This document shows positions 7,368 to 14,153 of a DNA stretch of 52,919 bases, one piece after another. The position numbers and the translations under genes are program-made. Source of the DNA: a virus; IMG/VR virus record IMGVR_UViG_3300022223_000005, positions 1 to 52,919 of that record. One strand, written 5' to 3'. The notes under the pieces were generated by a model. It made no database searches. It saw only the letters and a list, made by a program, of their open reading frames with translations, and was not told the origin of the DNA. Within the stretch, counting starts at the first letter, position 1, and each line of letters opens with the position of its first letter.

Positions 7368-8047
7368 TATGGTAGGTTTTCAATTTTATCTTTCATAGTC
7401 TTTTTTTTATCTTCAACAGTTTGAGGTTTAACCTCAATTACCTCCAAATCACTTGCATCACCATCCCCAATTTCACACCCTGTTATAGTGTTAAATAGCC
7501 AAGCTCTTGCCTTTCTTGTTGCTTTTCCTATTACCGCATCAGTTCCCATTAATTTGTTAACTTTTATAGGTATATCCATTGACGACTTATTTTTGTTGCC
7601 TCCATCTATTGACCATTGTATGTCCATAACAATTGCTGCACTAGTACTTTCGCTGTTTATCCTTGGAAGATTTGGAACTATGTTGTACCAAAGCCCTTTC
7701 TGCTTTGATAACAGGTGCTTAAATCCTTCTTTTGTTATGTAGCATTGACCCTTTATGATGTTGAATTGATTACCAACAGGCTCAACACCTGTCAATACAG
7801 CTTCAATAAGACAGTTTTTAACAATATCTAAGCTGTAACCTCCATCTTTGTCCCTGTCTGTCTTAAAGCCAAGCTTATTTCCTTGTAAATCCATAATAGG
7901 TTTCATGTAATTGTCGTTTAACAACGTTTTTAATTCACCTACGGCCTGAGCAACCACATAAGCCTTTTTAAATCCGTGTATAGCATCATCACCTATTACA
8001 GATAATACTTGATCGTCTAGTTTCTTAATAATTTGATTTTCTTTCAT
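7367..8047 (-). CDS. recT: RecT-family single-strand annealing protein
   Basis: 226 residues. The central region (about 85-185) fits the RecT pattern: IEAVLTGVEPVGNQFNIIKG, CYITKEGFKHLLSKQKG, then an acidic VMDIQWSIDG strand and KATRKARAWLFNTITG, which corresponds to the 'kaK..A.r.al.' helix. The C-terminus is acidic and Lys-rich. The protein would anneal complementary strands during phage recombination and replication. Its stop overlaps the start of the nuclease-FtsK gene by one base, so the two are made together. The start is preceded by an IS605-derived insertion (8081-8239). Confidence 0.8.
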   Translation of the reverse strand: MKENQIIKKLDDQVLSVIGDDAIHGFKKAYVVAQAVGELKTLLNDNYMKPIMDLQGNKLGFKTDRDKDGGYSLDIVKNCLIEAVLTGVEPVGNQFNIIKGQCYITKEGFKHLLSKQKGLWYNIVPNLPRINSESTSAAIVMDIQWSIDGGNKNKSSMDIPIKVNKLMGTDAVIGKATRKARAWLFNTITGCEIGDGDASDLEVIEVKPQTVEDKKKTMKDKIENLP

Positions 8048-8080
8048 TGTGTTATTTTTAGTTTTTAAATTTCATTATTA

Positions 8081-8239
8081 TATTAGTATTTTTTATATAT
8101 TTGTAATCTCGAAAAGAGATAACCAATCTTTCGATTTTTTTAAACATTTTGGTTCGGGCAGAGCCAATGTTCGTTAACGTGGTGCATTAGCACGAGCGTT
8201 GAGCAAGAATCCCCTAGTCTTTAGATGTGGGAGTGTCAA
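8081..8239 (+). ncRNA. Orphan omegaRNA-like unit 1 (IS605 right end with promoter-like box)
   Basis: 159 bp, almost identical to 46672-46830. It begins with an A/T leader holding TATATTTG (8096-8103, the TAnnTTTG promoter consensus), then a small ATCTC/GAGAT hairpin. From about 8142 it carries the conserved right end of the IS at 24730-26423, including the last 14 codons of tnpB, ending at GTGTCAA. Hairpins visible in that block: GGTTC...GAGCC, and AACG..GTGC-ATTA-GCAC..CGTT. No transposase remains. In TnpB systems this region gives the omegaRNA scaffold and the flanking bases (starting TTCTACAGG) form the guide. A MITE-like dead remnant is the alternative. Confidence 0.6.
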
Positions 8240-8270
8240 TTCTACAGGTATTGTAATCATATCTATTTTT

Positions 8271-8606
8271 TTAAGAGGTTATTAATGATAATTGATGAAT
8301 CCTATCTTCAATAGTAAATGCGTTTTCATTATTCGAATTTGTTTCATCTTCTATTATTTCGACCTCATCAAATATCATCTGAGTGAACTTGCTTTTCAAT
8401 TGGTCCGAAAGTTCGATAGCATTCATACTTGAAAGACTTATAAATTCATCTACGATCAATTCACAAGATGCTTCGAAGTCTATATGAAAAGATATGTGAT
8501 AATCTTCAGTTGTGGAAGACATACCCACTAATGATAATGATTGTCCTGAATCGCATTTTAATTGACTTGTAAGCTTAGAAAGCTTTGTTTGTTTAATTGG
8601 TGGCAT
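8271..8606 (-). CDS. Hypothetical acidic protein (111 aa)
   Basis: No recognised domain. N-terminus basic (PPIKQTKLSKLTSQLKCDSG), the rest acidic with beta strands (EDYHISFHIDFEASCELIVDEF). It is expressed from its own minus-strand promoter (TATATTTG at 8638-8645) next to a palindrome shared with another promoter at 14341. It is the first leftward gene after the divergent control region, so it is probably early and regulated. Confidence 0.6.
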   Translation of the reverse strand: MPPIKQTKLSKLTSQLKCDSGQSLSLVGMSSTTEDYHISFHIDFEASCELIVDEFISLSSMNAIELSDQLKSKFTQMIFDEVEIIEDETNSNNENAFTIEDRIHQLSLITS

Positions 8607-8637
8607 ACAATTATTTATTATGTTGTTATTGACAATG

Positions 8638-8645
8638 CAAATATA
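8638..8645 (-). promoter_or_regulatory. TAnnTTTG promoter of the 8271-8606 gene
   Basis: Reads TATATTTG on the minus strand, 32 bases from the ATG at 8606. The inverted repeat at 8665-8680 covers its expected -33 region. Confidence 0.5.
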
Positions 8646-8664
8646 TGAATATTTTTGAATAATA

Positions 8665-8680
8665 TTGCTGTTTTCAGTAA
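8665..8680. promoter_or_regulatory. Operator-like palindrome TTGCTG-TTTT-CAGTAA
   Basis: An imperfect 16-bp inverted repeat, about 20 bp upstream of the -7 box for the 8271-8606 gene. It shares the half-site TCAGTAA and the length with the perfect palindrome at 14341-14356 in front of the lipoprotein gene, so one regulator may bind both. Confidence 0.4.
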
Positions 8681-8870
8681 TATTTTTAAGTCTATTCTTT
8701 ATTTATAATCTTTCTAAATAAGTGATTGCATCAAATTAAAGATAGTAAAAAATATTTAATACACAGTGTAATAGGTAGGAAACCGTTGTTTTACTTGGAA
8801 TTGCAAACTATACTAAAAACTTTTTTAACTAAAATACGGTAAACCATAACCGAGTTACGGAAAATAGTTG

Positions 8871-8878
8871 TATGTTTG
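8871..8878 (+). promoter_or_regulatory. TAnnTTTG promoter of the accessory operon
   Basis: TATGTTTG, 20 bases before the ATG at 8899, preceded by AGTTG exactly as at the 14364 promoter. Upstream lie CGGTAAACCATAACCG and TTACGG repeats that may be operator half-sites. It would start the long rightward operon. Confidence 0.55.
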
Positions 8879-8898
8879 CATTGAACAAATAATATACA

Positions 8899-9138
8899 AT
8901 GGAAAAAATCGATCAAATTATTGTAAACTTATTAGCAACCGGAATGACTCAAAAAGAAGTTGCTGAACATTTCAAATCAAAAAACATACTCCCTTCAAGT
9001 GTGTCCATAATTGAAAAAAGAATGAAAAAAATAAAAAAGAATTTTCACGCTAAAACATCAATTCAACTTGGCGTAACACTTGTAAGATTGGGCTACATAT
9101 ATAAAAGCCCAGGGCGTGCATTAAAAATGAGACCATAA
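8899..9138 (+). CDS. LuxR/GerE-type HTH regulator (79 aa)
   Basis: Nearly the whole protein is a GerE-like DNA-binding domain without a receiver or ligand domain. MTQKEVAEHFKSKNI corresponds to the 'SnkEIA..L' helix, SVSIIEKRMKKIKKNF to the recognition helix, and KTSIQLGVTLVRLGYI to the terminal 'n..qL...a...G' helix. It is the first gene after a strong TAnnTTTG box and heads the rightward accessory operon, so it is likely the early or autoregulatory switch of that operon. Confidence 0.7.
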   Translation: MEKIDQIIVNLLATGMTQKEVAEHFKSKNILPSSVSIIEKRMKKIKKNFHAKTSIQLGVTLVRLGYIYKSPGRALKMRP

Positions 9139-9177
9139 TTATAATAACAGCTATATTAATCGTTAACAACAATTAAA

Positions 9178-9453
9178 ATGATAACCAAAAAACAATTACA
9201 AATACAAAAAATGCATTCAGGATCACAGAAGATGCTTGATACATTGAAAGAACTTAGTTTGTCAGAGAATATAAATTTTGATGAATCATTAAAGATAAAA
9301 GACGCCATTGAAGCTTCAACATTGGATGTTAATTGCAAAATCATCGATAAATCAATTAATGTGATGGAAGCACTAAAAAGGTCAATGGGTGTTAATTTTT
9401 TAGATGAACAAATTGCCTTAGAAATAATAGTAAACACATTTAAGAACAATTAA
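9178..9453 (+). CDS. Hypothetical helical protein (91 aa)
   Basis: No family recognised. It is predicted mainly alpha-helical with alternating charge (for example LDTLKELSLSENINFDESLK and KRSMGVNFLDEQIALEIIV). It lies 39 bases after the LuxR-type gene and 9 bases before the next gene on the same strand, so it is part of the same operon. Confidence 0.6.
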   Translation: MITKKQLQIQKMHSGSQKMLDTLKELSLSENINFDESLKIKDAIEASTLDVNCKIIDKSINVMEALKRSMGVNFLDEQIALEIIVNTFKNN

Positions 9454-9462
9454 AATAAAAAA

Positions 9463-9738
9463 ATGCCACAAAAAATAACAAAACAAATAGAGGTTAACAA
9501 CCAAAAATCCATAATAACAATAACAAAAACGAATCAAATTCAATTAAATGGTAAATCATTTTATAATGTTAACGTTCGTGGATTCGAAGGATGCAAATAT
9601 AAGTCTGATTATTCTGGCCACATCCTAAATCAAGATTTGTTGACCATTGCCGAATCTGACTTTGAACAATGGGCATTATTTCATAATGAATTAAGTGATG
9701 AAGAAAATCTATTGATGTCAAACGGATATTCGATTTAA
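9463..9738 (+). CDS. Hypothetical protein (91 aa)
   Basis: Unknown. N-terminal half beta-rich and basic (KQIEVNNQKSIITITKTNQI), C-terminal half acidic (SDFEQWALFHNELSDEENLL). Same operon as its neighbours. Confidence 0.6.
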   Translation: MPQKITKQIEVNNQKSIITITKTNQIQLNGKSFYNVNVRGFEGCKYKSDYSGHILNQDLLTIAESDFEQWALFHNELSDEENLLMSNGYSI

Positions 9739-9770
9739 ATCACATAAAACAACTAATAAAAATAGAACCA

Positions 9771-10346
9771 ATGAATAAAATCCCTACATTAATTCTAATG
9801 ATAATTACATTGTCATTAAGCTCACAAACAACATTTGAAAAATTAAACCCATTTATATCTATCGGTGTTGATCCTAAAATGGCTACAAATGGTCCCGGAC
9901 ACGATTGGGGTAATTCACCTTCATTAGACTATGAAGTTAGAATAGGTTACTATCCAACAAATGAAAATAACATACGTATATGGCACGCATATAAGTCTCA
10001 TAAACGCATAGGCTTTCAGAAATGGACCTATTTGGCTGTCGATAAGAAATTGCAGGTGTTTAGTTGGATGAATCTATATGGAGGCTTAGAGATGTCTGGA
10101 ATAACTCGTAGAAGCTTTACGTATCACTACACAAAACCAAATGATTATTTGAAGTACACTACAAACCCATTGCTTTTTGGTGGGAATTTAGAAGTGCAAA
10201 TAACACCAAGCAAAAGCCGTTTTTCTATTGGACTAAAATGGGCTATGTATCAATCTGAAGATATATTGAAAAAACACAAGAAAGTTAGAAAAGATTTTAC
10301 GATGTCTATTTGTTTTCATTTGTTCAAGCAAAATTTACAAAACTAA
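9771..10346 (+). CDS. Secreted outer-membrane beta-barrel-like protein (191 aa)
   Basis: A signal peptide is clear at residues 1-20 (MNKIPTLILMIITLSLSSQ). The mature part has alternating amphipathic strands rich in aromatic residues (VRIGYYPTNENNIRIWHAYK, WMNLYGGLEMSGI, RFSIGLKWAMY) and ends in an aromatic strand, which is typical of small outer-membrane barrels. A phage gene for an outer-membrane protein within an early accessory operon suggests host surface change, for example superinfection exclusion. It could also be a captured host gene. Confidence 0.6.
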   Translation: MNKIPTLILMIITLSLSSQTTFEKLNPFISIGVDPKMATNGPGHDWGNSPSLDYEVRIGYYPTNENNIRIWHAYKSHKRIGFQKWTYLAVDKKLQVFSWMNLYGGLEMSGITRRSFTYHYTKPNDYLKYTTNPLLFGGNLEVQITPSKSRFSIGLKWAMYQSEDILKKHKKVRKDFTMSICFHLFKQNLQN

Positions 10347-10369
10347 TTCAAAATACAAATACAAATATT

Positions 10370-10627
10370 ATGATTTTAAAAGACGAAAAATTAGGAAATT
10401 ACGAAGTACACCACGATGGTAATAATTATGCTGTGGTAGAAAAAACAGGTTTAAATAAAAAAGGTGAAGAAGTTTTTAAGACACACGCATATTGTTCATC
10501 TATGGCCAATGCACTTAATAGAATAGCTAAAATGCATACCGAAGGTAAAGGGGATACTTATGACTTAAAAACGTATGTTGAAGCGATAACCCGCGCAAAT
10601 GAACGAATAGAATCAGTACTGCATTAA
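10370..10627 (+). CDS. Hypothetical phage protein (85 aa)
   Basis: Start chosen at the ATG at 10370 (MILKDEKLGNYEVHHDGNNY). A longer frame from 10310 would run through the end of the previous gene and is unlikely. A small alpha/beta protein with an N-terminal beta-hairpin and a helix (CSSMANALNRIAKMHTEGK). Similar short proteins starting with a LKDEK..NY.V motif occur in Bacteroidota phages as unknowns. Confidence 0.65.
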   Translation: MILKDEKLGNYEVHHDGNNYAVVEKTGLNKKGEEVFKTHAYCSSMANALNRIAKMHTEGKGDTYDLKTYVEAITRANERIESVLH

Positions 10628-10661
10628 TATCTGTATTTATTTTCTCTTGTTTAGTAACCGA

Positions 10662-10728
10662 GTTTACAACATAAGAAACGACATAAAACAATGTTTCTAG
10701 GCTTAAATCTAAGCAAGTGAATGTAAAC
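10662..10728 (+). ncRNA. Candidate three-way-junction RNA in a 133-base gap
   Basis: Three nested or adjacent helices can be drawn. P1 GTTTACA (10662-10668) pairs with TGTAAAC (10722-10728). P2 AGAAAC (10674-10679) pairs with GTTTCT (10693-10698). P3 GCTTA (10701-10705) pairs with TAAGC (10710-10714) over a 4-base loop. The fold lies 33 bases upstream of the 52-residue gene at 10761 and could be a structured leader. Seen in this single sequence only. Confidence 0.35.
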
Positions 10729-10760
10729 CAAAAATTAATCAATAATAAAAAACAGTAGTT

Positions 10761-10919
10761 ATGAAAGCAACAATCAATGAACACGGAAAATTAAGTGTTC
10801 AAGCTGAAACACCCTTGGAATCATATGCATTAGATAGATGGGCTGAGGATAACTTTTTTCTGAAAGAAGAAGGAATTACAAAAACTGAGAATATAATCAT
10901 TAACGTAGGATTTAAATAA
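10761..10919 (+). CDS. Small hypothetical protein (52 aa)
   Basis: ATG at 10761 in the context AACAGTAGTTATG, a start context that recurs in this operon. The protein (MKATINEHGKLSVQAETPLE then YALDRWAED) looks like the small phage proteins with an N-terminal beta strand and a conserved 'Al..W..d' helix. No function known. Confidence 0.65.
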   Translation: MKATINEHGKLSVQAETPLESYALDRWAEDNFFLKEEGITKTENIIINVGFK

Positions 10920-10981
10920 AACTGTAGGTAAAATAGCGAGCCTATATTAAATCGCTTAATAATAAATCAATAATATTTAAA

Positions 10982-11344
10982 ATGAAAGAAGCAAACGAAA
11001 CAGTAGGAACAGCAAAACAATTAGTGCCTTTTGGAGAAGCTATTCAAGCCTTAAAACAAGGCAAAAGAGTTCAGCGTCAAGGTTGGAACGGTAAAGGTCT
11101 GTTTATATTTATGCAAGTACCCAGTGTAGTGGCAGGACATATTATACCAAAAATGACTTCCTTACCTCAATCTGTAAAGGATGAATTCGAGAAGAGGAGA
11201 AAAAAATTATCACAAAAAGATCAATCTAATTTTTTTATAAAATACCAAAATCAATTAGTAATGGTTTACCCAGACAACAACATCTATGGATGGGTAGCTA
11301 GTCCAAGTGATGTTTTAGAAAACGATTGGGTTGTATTAGACTAA
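10982..11344 (+). CDS. Tad2-like (DUF2829) protein, candidate anti-Thoeris factor
   Basis: 120 residues. The sequence fits DUF2829: LVPFGEAIQALKQGKRVQRQ, GWNGKGLFIFMQVPS, a variable middle, then MVYPDNNIYGWVASPSDVLE and NDWVVL. The family includes Tad2, which binds and sequesters the cyclic ADP-ribose-like signal of Thoeris defence; the fold forms homotetramers. The middle insertion (DEFEKRRKKLSQKDQSNF) is somewhat long. It sits in an early accessory operon with a DNA methyltransferase, a setting typical of counter-defence genes. DUF2829 proteins are widespread in phages and not all have been shown to be anti-Thoeris, so ligand specificity is open. Confidence 0.72.
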   Translation: MKEANETVGTAKQLVPFGEAIQALKQGKRVQRQGWNGKGLFIFMQVPSVVAGHIIPKMTSLPQSVKDEFEKRRKKLSQKDQSNFFIKYQNQLVMVYPDNNIYGWVASPSDVLENDWVVLD

Positions 11345-11346
11345 CC

Positions 11347-11366
11347 GAATGCCCTTCGGGGCGTTC
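11347..11366 (+). terminator. UUCG-capped hairpin after the Tad2-like gene
   Basis: GAATGCCC pairs with GGGCGTTC (one G-U pair) around a TTCG tetraloop, 3 bases after the stop codon of the Tad2-like gene. ATTTTAATT follows; the T tract is weak, so it may act as an mRNA stabiliser or partial terminator between the two genes. Confidence 0.55.
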
Positions 11367-11381
11367 ATTTTAATTGTAGTT

Positions 11382-11582
11382 ATGAAAGAATCAAAAGAAA
11401 ATGGTTGGGTAATAGTAAATGAAGATGGAACCATCTATGATTTTACTTTCTGCAGAACTAGAACTGATGCACAAAGTAAATGGGTAGCACTTTGGACTAA
11501 ACCAGACAATTGGAGAGCGCATTATAGAAAAGGAATGAGGTGCGTAAGAGCAAACCAGATAACACAAATACAGCAGAAATAA
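11382..11582 (+). CDS. Hypothetical phage protein (66 aa)
   Basis: Start at the ATG at 11382, in the context TTGTAGTTATG seen at other genes here; a frame from 11349 would include the hairpin. The protein has KENGWVIVNEDGTIYDFTFC then RTDAQSKWVALW, a small alpha/beta fold of unknown role. The stop TAA overlaps the next ATG (TAATG). Confidence 0.6.
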   Translation: MKESKENGWVIVNEDGTIYDFTFCRTRTDAQSKWVALWTKPDNWRAHYRKGMRCVRANQITQIQQK

Positions 11583-11935
11583 TGAGCACACCATTTTCAT
11601 ATGTTGAGAACGAAAAGATTGATTTAAGCAATCAAAAACATCGTGACGAAATAATTAAGAGAAACAAGAATTTAGAAAAAATATGCTCTCAAAAACATTA
11701 TTTGGAGGATATGACTGTACATGTTAGTGCTCAATTTGATATTGATTGTCCTAAATGTGGTTCTATAATAACTGGGGAAACAGACATTGAAGTACAGTTT
11801 GGTACAGAATCAGATATAGCAGATCATTTTGGTGATTTAAGATGTCGTAATTGTGACTTTGGATATTTCAAATTATTAAACCTTCATCAAAACGAATGGA
11901 TGGCAGGTTGCAAACCGAAAACAAATGACAACTAA
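11582..11935 (+). CDS. Zinc-ribbon protein (117 aa)
   Basis: Start at the ATG at 11582, coupled to the previous stop. Residues about 53-100 hold two CxxC pairs: CPKCGSIITG and CRNCDFGYF, spaced about 36 residues apart, as in a treble-clef or zinc-ribbon. The N-terminal half is charged and helical. Probably binds nucleic acid or protein; no specific family recognised. Confidence 0.65.
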   Translation: MSTPFSYVENEKIDLSNQKHRDEIIKRNKNLEKICSQKHYLEDMTVHVSAQFDIDCPKCGSIITGETDIEVQFGTESDIADHFGDLRCRNCDFGYFKLLNLHQNEWMAGCKPKTNDN

Positions 11936-11975
11936 AAACAGTAGGTATTGAGGTGCCTAAACAAAACAACAAATC

Positions 11976-12497
11976 ATGGAAGAAATAAAATATAGTATTA
12001 AAAAAACGACAGTTGAAAGTTATAAAGTTAGATGTGACAGTTTTTATTGGGCAGATATTACAATTGATGCAGATGGTAAAATGGGAAGAATACAGATTGT
12101 ATCAGATTTTGGAAGCTGGCAAAATTATTGGGGTGCCTGCGGTTGTTCATTTAAAGAATTTTTACAGAAAATAAATATTGATTATGCGGCAGACAAGTTT
12201 GGCGCTCATAAATGGTTTGATTTAGACCGAACTATTATTTCATTAAAAGAAAGAATCAATGATTACACTGATGATAAAGAGGATTTATTAAAAGAATTAG
12301 AAAGTTTGGAAAGCTCTTCGGGTAAAGATGAATTTATTCACATCATGCATAATTGCGATGAGATAATGAAAATGGAGAATTATTATCCAGATATGATTTA
12401 CTCAATAGAACCAGGTTTTAAAAGATTTTGGAAAGAGGTATGGCCAGTATTCACGAATCAGTTATCAAAAGAATTAGAACAGTCAATTAAACAATAG
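11976..12497 (+). CDS. Hypothetical phage protein (173 aa)
   Basis: No named domain. The N-terminal 70 residues are beta-rich (SFYWADITIDADGKMGRIQI, then SDFGSWQNYWGACG), followed by a coiled-coil stretch (SLKERINDYTDDKEDLLKEL) and a C-terminal helix. Proteins of this composition are frequent unknowns in accessory operons of Bacteroidota phages. The stop TAG is 3 bases from the ATG of the overprinted frame at 12501. Confidence 0.6.
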   Translation: MEEIKYSIKKTTVESYKVRCDSFYWADITIDADGKMGRIQIVSDFGSWQNYWGACGCSFKEFLQKINIDYAADKFGAHKWFDLDRTIISLKERINDYTDDKEDLLKELESLESSSGKDEFIHIMHNCDEIMKMENYYPDMIYSIEPGFKRFWKEVWPVFTNQLSKELEQSIKQ

Positions 12498-12500
12498 ATA

Positions 12501-13331
12501 ATGTGGATTGTACCAAAAAACATATTGAACAACAAAGAATACTATCTTTTTGCTACGGGTACGGAGGTCTCGAAAGAGGAATTTCAGAAATCATTCCCAC
12601 AAGAACTGTCGCTTATGTGGAGATCGAAGCCTTTCAAAACTTCAACCTGGTATCAGCGATGGAATCGGGTATGGTGGATAAAGCACCTATTTGGACGAAT
12701 CTTAAAACCTTCGATGCAAAACCGTTTCATAACAGAATACACGGAATCGTTGGGGGTTATCCGTGCCAAGGGGAAAGCCACGCAGGTAAAAGAGAGTTGT
12801 GGAACGATGAGCGATTCCTTTGGCCTTATATTGAAAAGGCTATCATCGCAACAAACCCTTTTTGGTGCTTCTTCGAAAACGTCTCTGGACACCTTACGGG
12901 ATCTTTCCCCTACATTCTTGACAGCTTACGATCTTTGGGTTACACAGTTGAAGCAGGATTGTTTACAGCGGATGAAGTTGGCGCGCCACACGAGAGAAAA
13001 CGGGTCTTTATACTCGCGATGGGCGACACCCAGGGCGTTTTGTTACAAAGATTCGGATCACGATCGAGGGAAAAGCAATTTAGGGGAGCAAGTAATGAAC
13101 TTTCCGACTCCATCTGCAAGAGATTACAAGGGGGCGAGTTTTGGAGCAAAAGGAAGGGATTGCCTAGATTTTGCTGTAGAAGTAAACAAAACAAAACATT
13201 ATGGCCAGCTAAACGAGGGCAATCACAATACGAATGGGAAGCTTATAGAACGGTTGAACCCGGAGTGGGCTGCACAGTTAATGGGTACAACTTTCGAACA
13301 GAGCTTTTACGCCAGTATGGCAACGGAGTAG
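12501..13331 (+). CDS. Overprinted protein sharing DNA with the methyltransferase (276 aa)
   Basis: A full-length frame, in a different phase from the methyltransferase, with an ATG two bases before that gene's GTG. It does not read like a chance frame. It has W/R-rich blocks (STWYQRWNRVWWIKHLFGRI), the segments SSQQTLFGASSKTSLDTLRD and YDLWVTQLKQDCLQRMKLAR, and a C-terminus with WATPRA, TPSARDYKGASFG and LNPEWAAQLMG. From memory, TP..RDYKG and LNPEW..QLMG phrases occur in the tail regions of phage cytosine methyltransferases. The likely role is a partner or target-recognition subunit. Function is not demonstrated, but two conserved protein sequences appear to share about 830 bp. Confidence 0.6.
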   Translation: MWIVPKNILNNKEYYLFATGTEVSKEEFQKSFPQELSLMWRSKPFKTSTWYQRWNRVWWIKHLFGRILKPSMQNRFITEYTESLGVIRAKGKATQVKESCGTMSDSFGLILKRLSSQQTLFGASSKTSLDTLRDLSPTFLTAYDLWVTQLKQDCLQRMKLARHTRENGSLYSRWATPRAFCYKDSDHDRGKSNLGEQVMNFPTPSARDYKGASFGAKGRDCLDFAVEVNKTKHYGQLNEGNHNTNGKLIERLNPEWAAQLMGTTFEQSFYASMATE

Positions 13332-13393
13332 TAAGTCAAACCGCAGCATTGGCCTTTGAAACATTATTAGATAAAATGACATTAAAACAGTAG
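12503..13393 (+). CDS. dcm: DNA (cytosine-5) methyltransferase
   Basis: 296 residues from the GTG at 12503. All core motifs are present: motif I LSFCYGYGGLERG (about 14-26), motif IV GGYPCQ with catalytic Cys88, motif VI FFENV (123-127), motif VIII APHERKRVFILA (161-172) and motif X YGNGVVSQTAALAF (272-285). The variable region between VIII and X is about 100 residues, short but enough for a small target domain. It would methylate cytosine in phage DNA, hiding it from host restriction. The whole frame is overlapped by the 276-residue gene at 12501, which constrains codon choice and gives this stretch a noticeably higher GC than its neighbours. No cognate endonuclease gene is visible. Confidence 0.88.
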   Translation: MDCTKKHIEQQRILSFCYGYGGLERGISEIIPTRTVAYVEIEAFQNFNLVSAMESGMVDKAPIWTNLKTFDAKPFHNRIHGIVGGYPCQGESHAGKRELWNDERFLWPYIEKAIIATNPFWCFFENVSGHLTGSFPYILDSLRSLGYTVEAGLFTADEVGAPHERKRVFILAMGDTQGVLLQRFGSRSREKQFRGASNELSDSICKRLQGGEFWSKRKGLPRFCCRSKQNKTLWPAKRGQSQYEWEAYRTVEPGVGCTVNGYNFRTELLRQYGNGVVSQTAALAFETLLDKMTLKQ

Positions 13394-13394
13394 T

Positions 13395-13730
13395 ATGATG
13401 AATCAGTGTATAGATAGAGAACTAAAAGGCGGATATAATTCTCCTATTTGGAAAAAACAATGCCAATCAACTTTTAAAACTTTGCAAAAAAGCATCTGTA
13501 CTGATTGTGCTAAAGGAGTGCCGAACAATTTTTCAATAATGAGTGATGCTATGGCTATTGATTCTCAAGATCAAACTTCAGCATCTGCAAACATTAATGA
13601 TATTATTGATTGGATTGAGTGGGATGATGAAAAGAAAAAATTTTTATCAATATTCAGAAATAAGGTTGAATGCTCAGAATGTGGAAACCAGATAAAAGGC
13701 AAAGTAGTATTTAACGGATATAATAATTAA
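13395..13730 (+). CDS. Small zinc-ribbon-like protein (111 aa)
   Basis: Starts MMNQCIDRELKGGYNSP, one base after the methyltransferase stop, so translation is probably coupled. It contains CTDCAKG near residue 36 and CSECGNQIKG near residue 94, two CxxC pairs that could bind one zinc. Middle part acidic. Function unknown. Confidence 0.6.
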   Translation: MMNQCIDRELKGGYNSPIWKKQCQSTFKTLQKSICTDCAKGVPNNFSIMSDAMAIDSQDQTSASANINDIIDWIEWDDEKKKFLSIFRNKVECSECGNQIKGKVVFNGYNN

Positions 13731-13797
13731 ACAGTAGTTATTTTAATTAGCATAGCAAGAAGCTATATTTTAAGAAGATATTTTAATAAAAAAACAA

Positions 13798-14142
13798 ATG
13801 GAAAATAGAAAAATAAAATTTAGATTTTGGGATAAAGACCTTAAAAAAATGTGTAATAGAAAACCTGCACATAATGATTTTAATCATAAAAATATAATTC
13901 CTTTGGAGTTTACGGGTTTTAAAGATAAAAACGGAATTGAAATATATGAAGGTGATATTTTAAGTGATTGGACTGAAACAGATGAAGGTCTTTTAGAGTC
14001 TAAAATGCAAGTTTTTTGGAACTCTCAAACAGGAAGTTGGCATTTAGATAATAGTAGTAAGCAAGATATGACGTATTCAGTTGACTTATGGCTTGAATTA
14101 AATGACTTTGAATATGAGGTTAAGGGAAATGTTTATAAATAA
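13798..14142 (+). CDS. YopX-family protein (114 aa)
   Basis: Fits the YopX pattern throughout: KIKFRFWDKDLKKMCNRKP at the N-terminus, then LEFTGFKDKNGIEIYEGDIL ('qftGlkDknGkeIyEGDiv') and a final FEYEVKGNVYK ('viGNiye'). The family is common in phages and prophages and its function is unknown. A 67-base gap with a hairpin-prone AACAGTAG module precedes it. Confidence 0.8.
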   Translation: MENRKIKFRFWDKDLKKMCNRKPAHNDFNHKNIIPLEFTGFKDKNGIEIYEGDILSDWTETDEGLLESKMQVFWNSQTGSWHLDNSSKQDMTYSVDLWLELNDFEYEVKGNVYK

Positions 14143-14153
14143 AATACATTATA

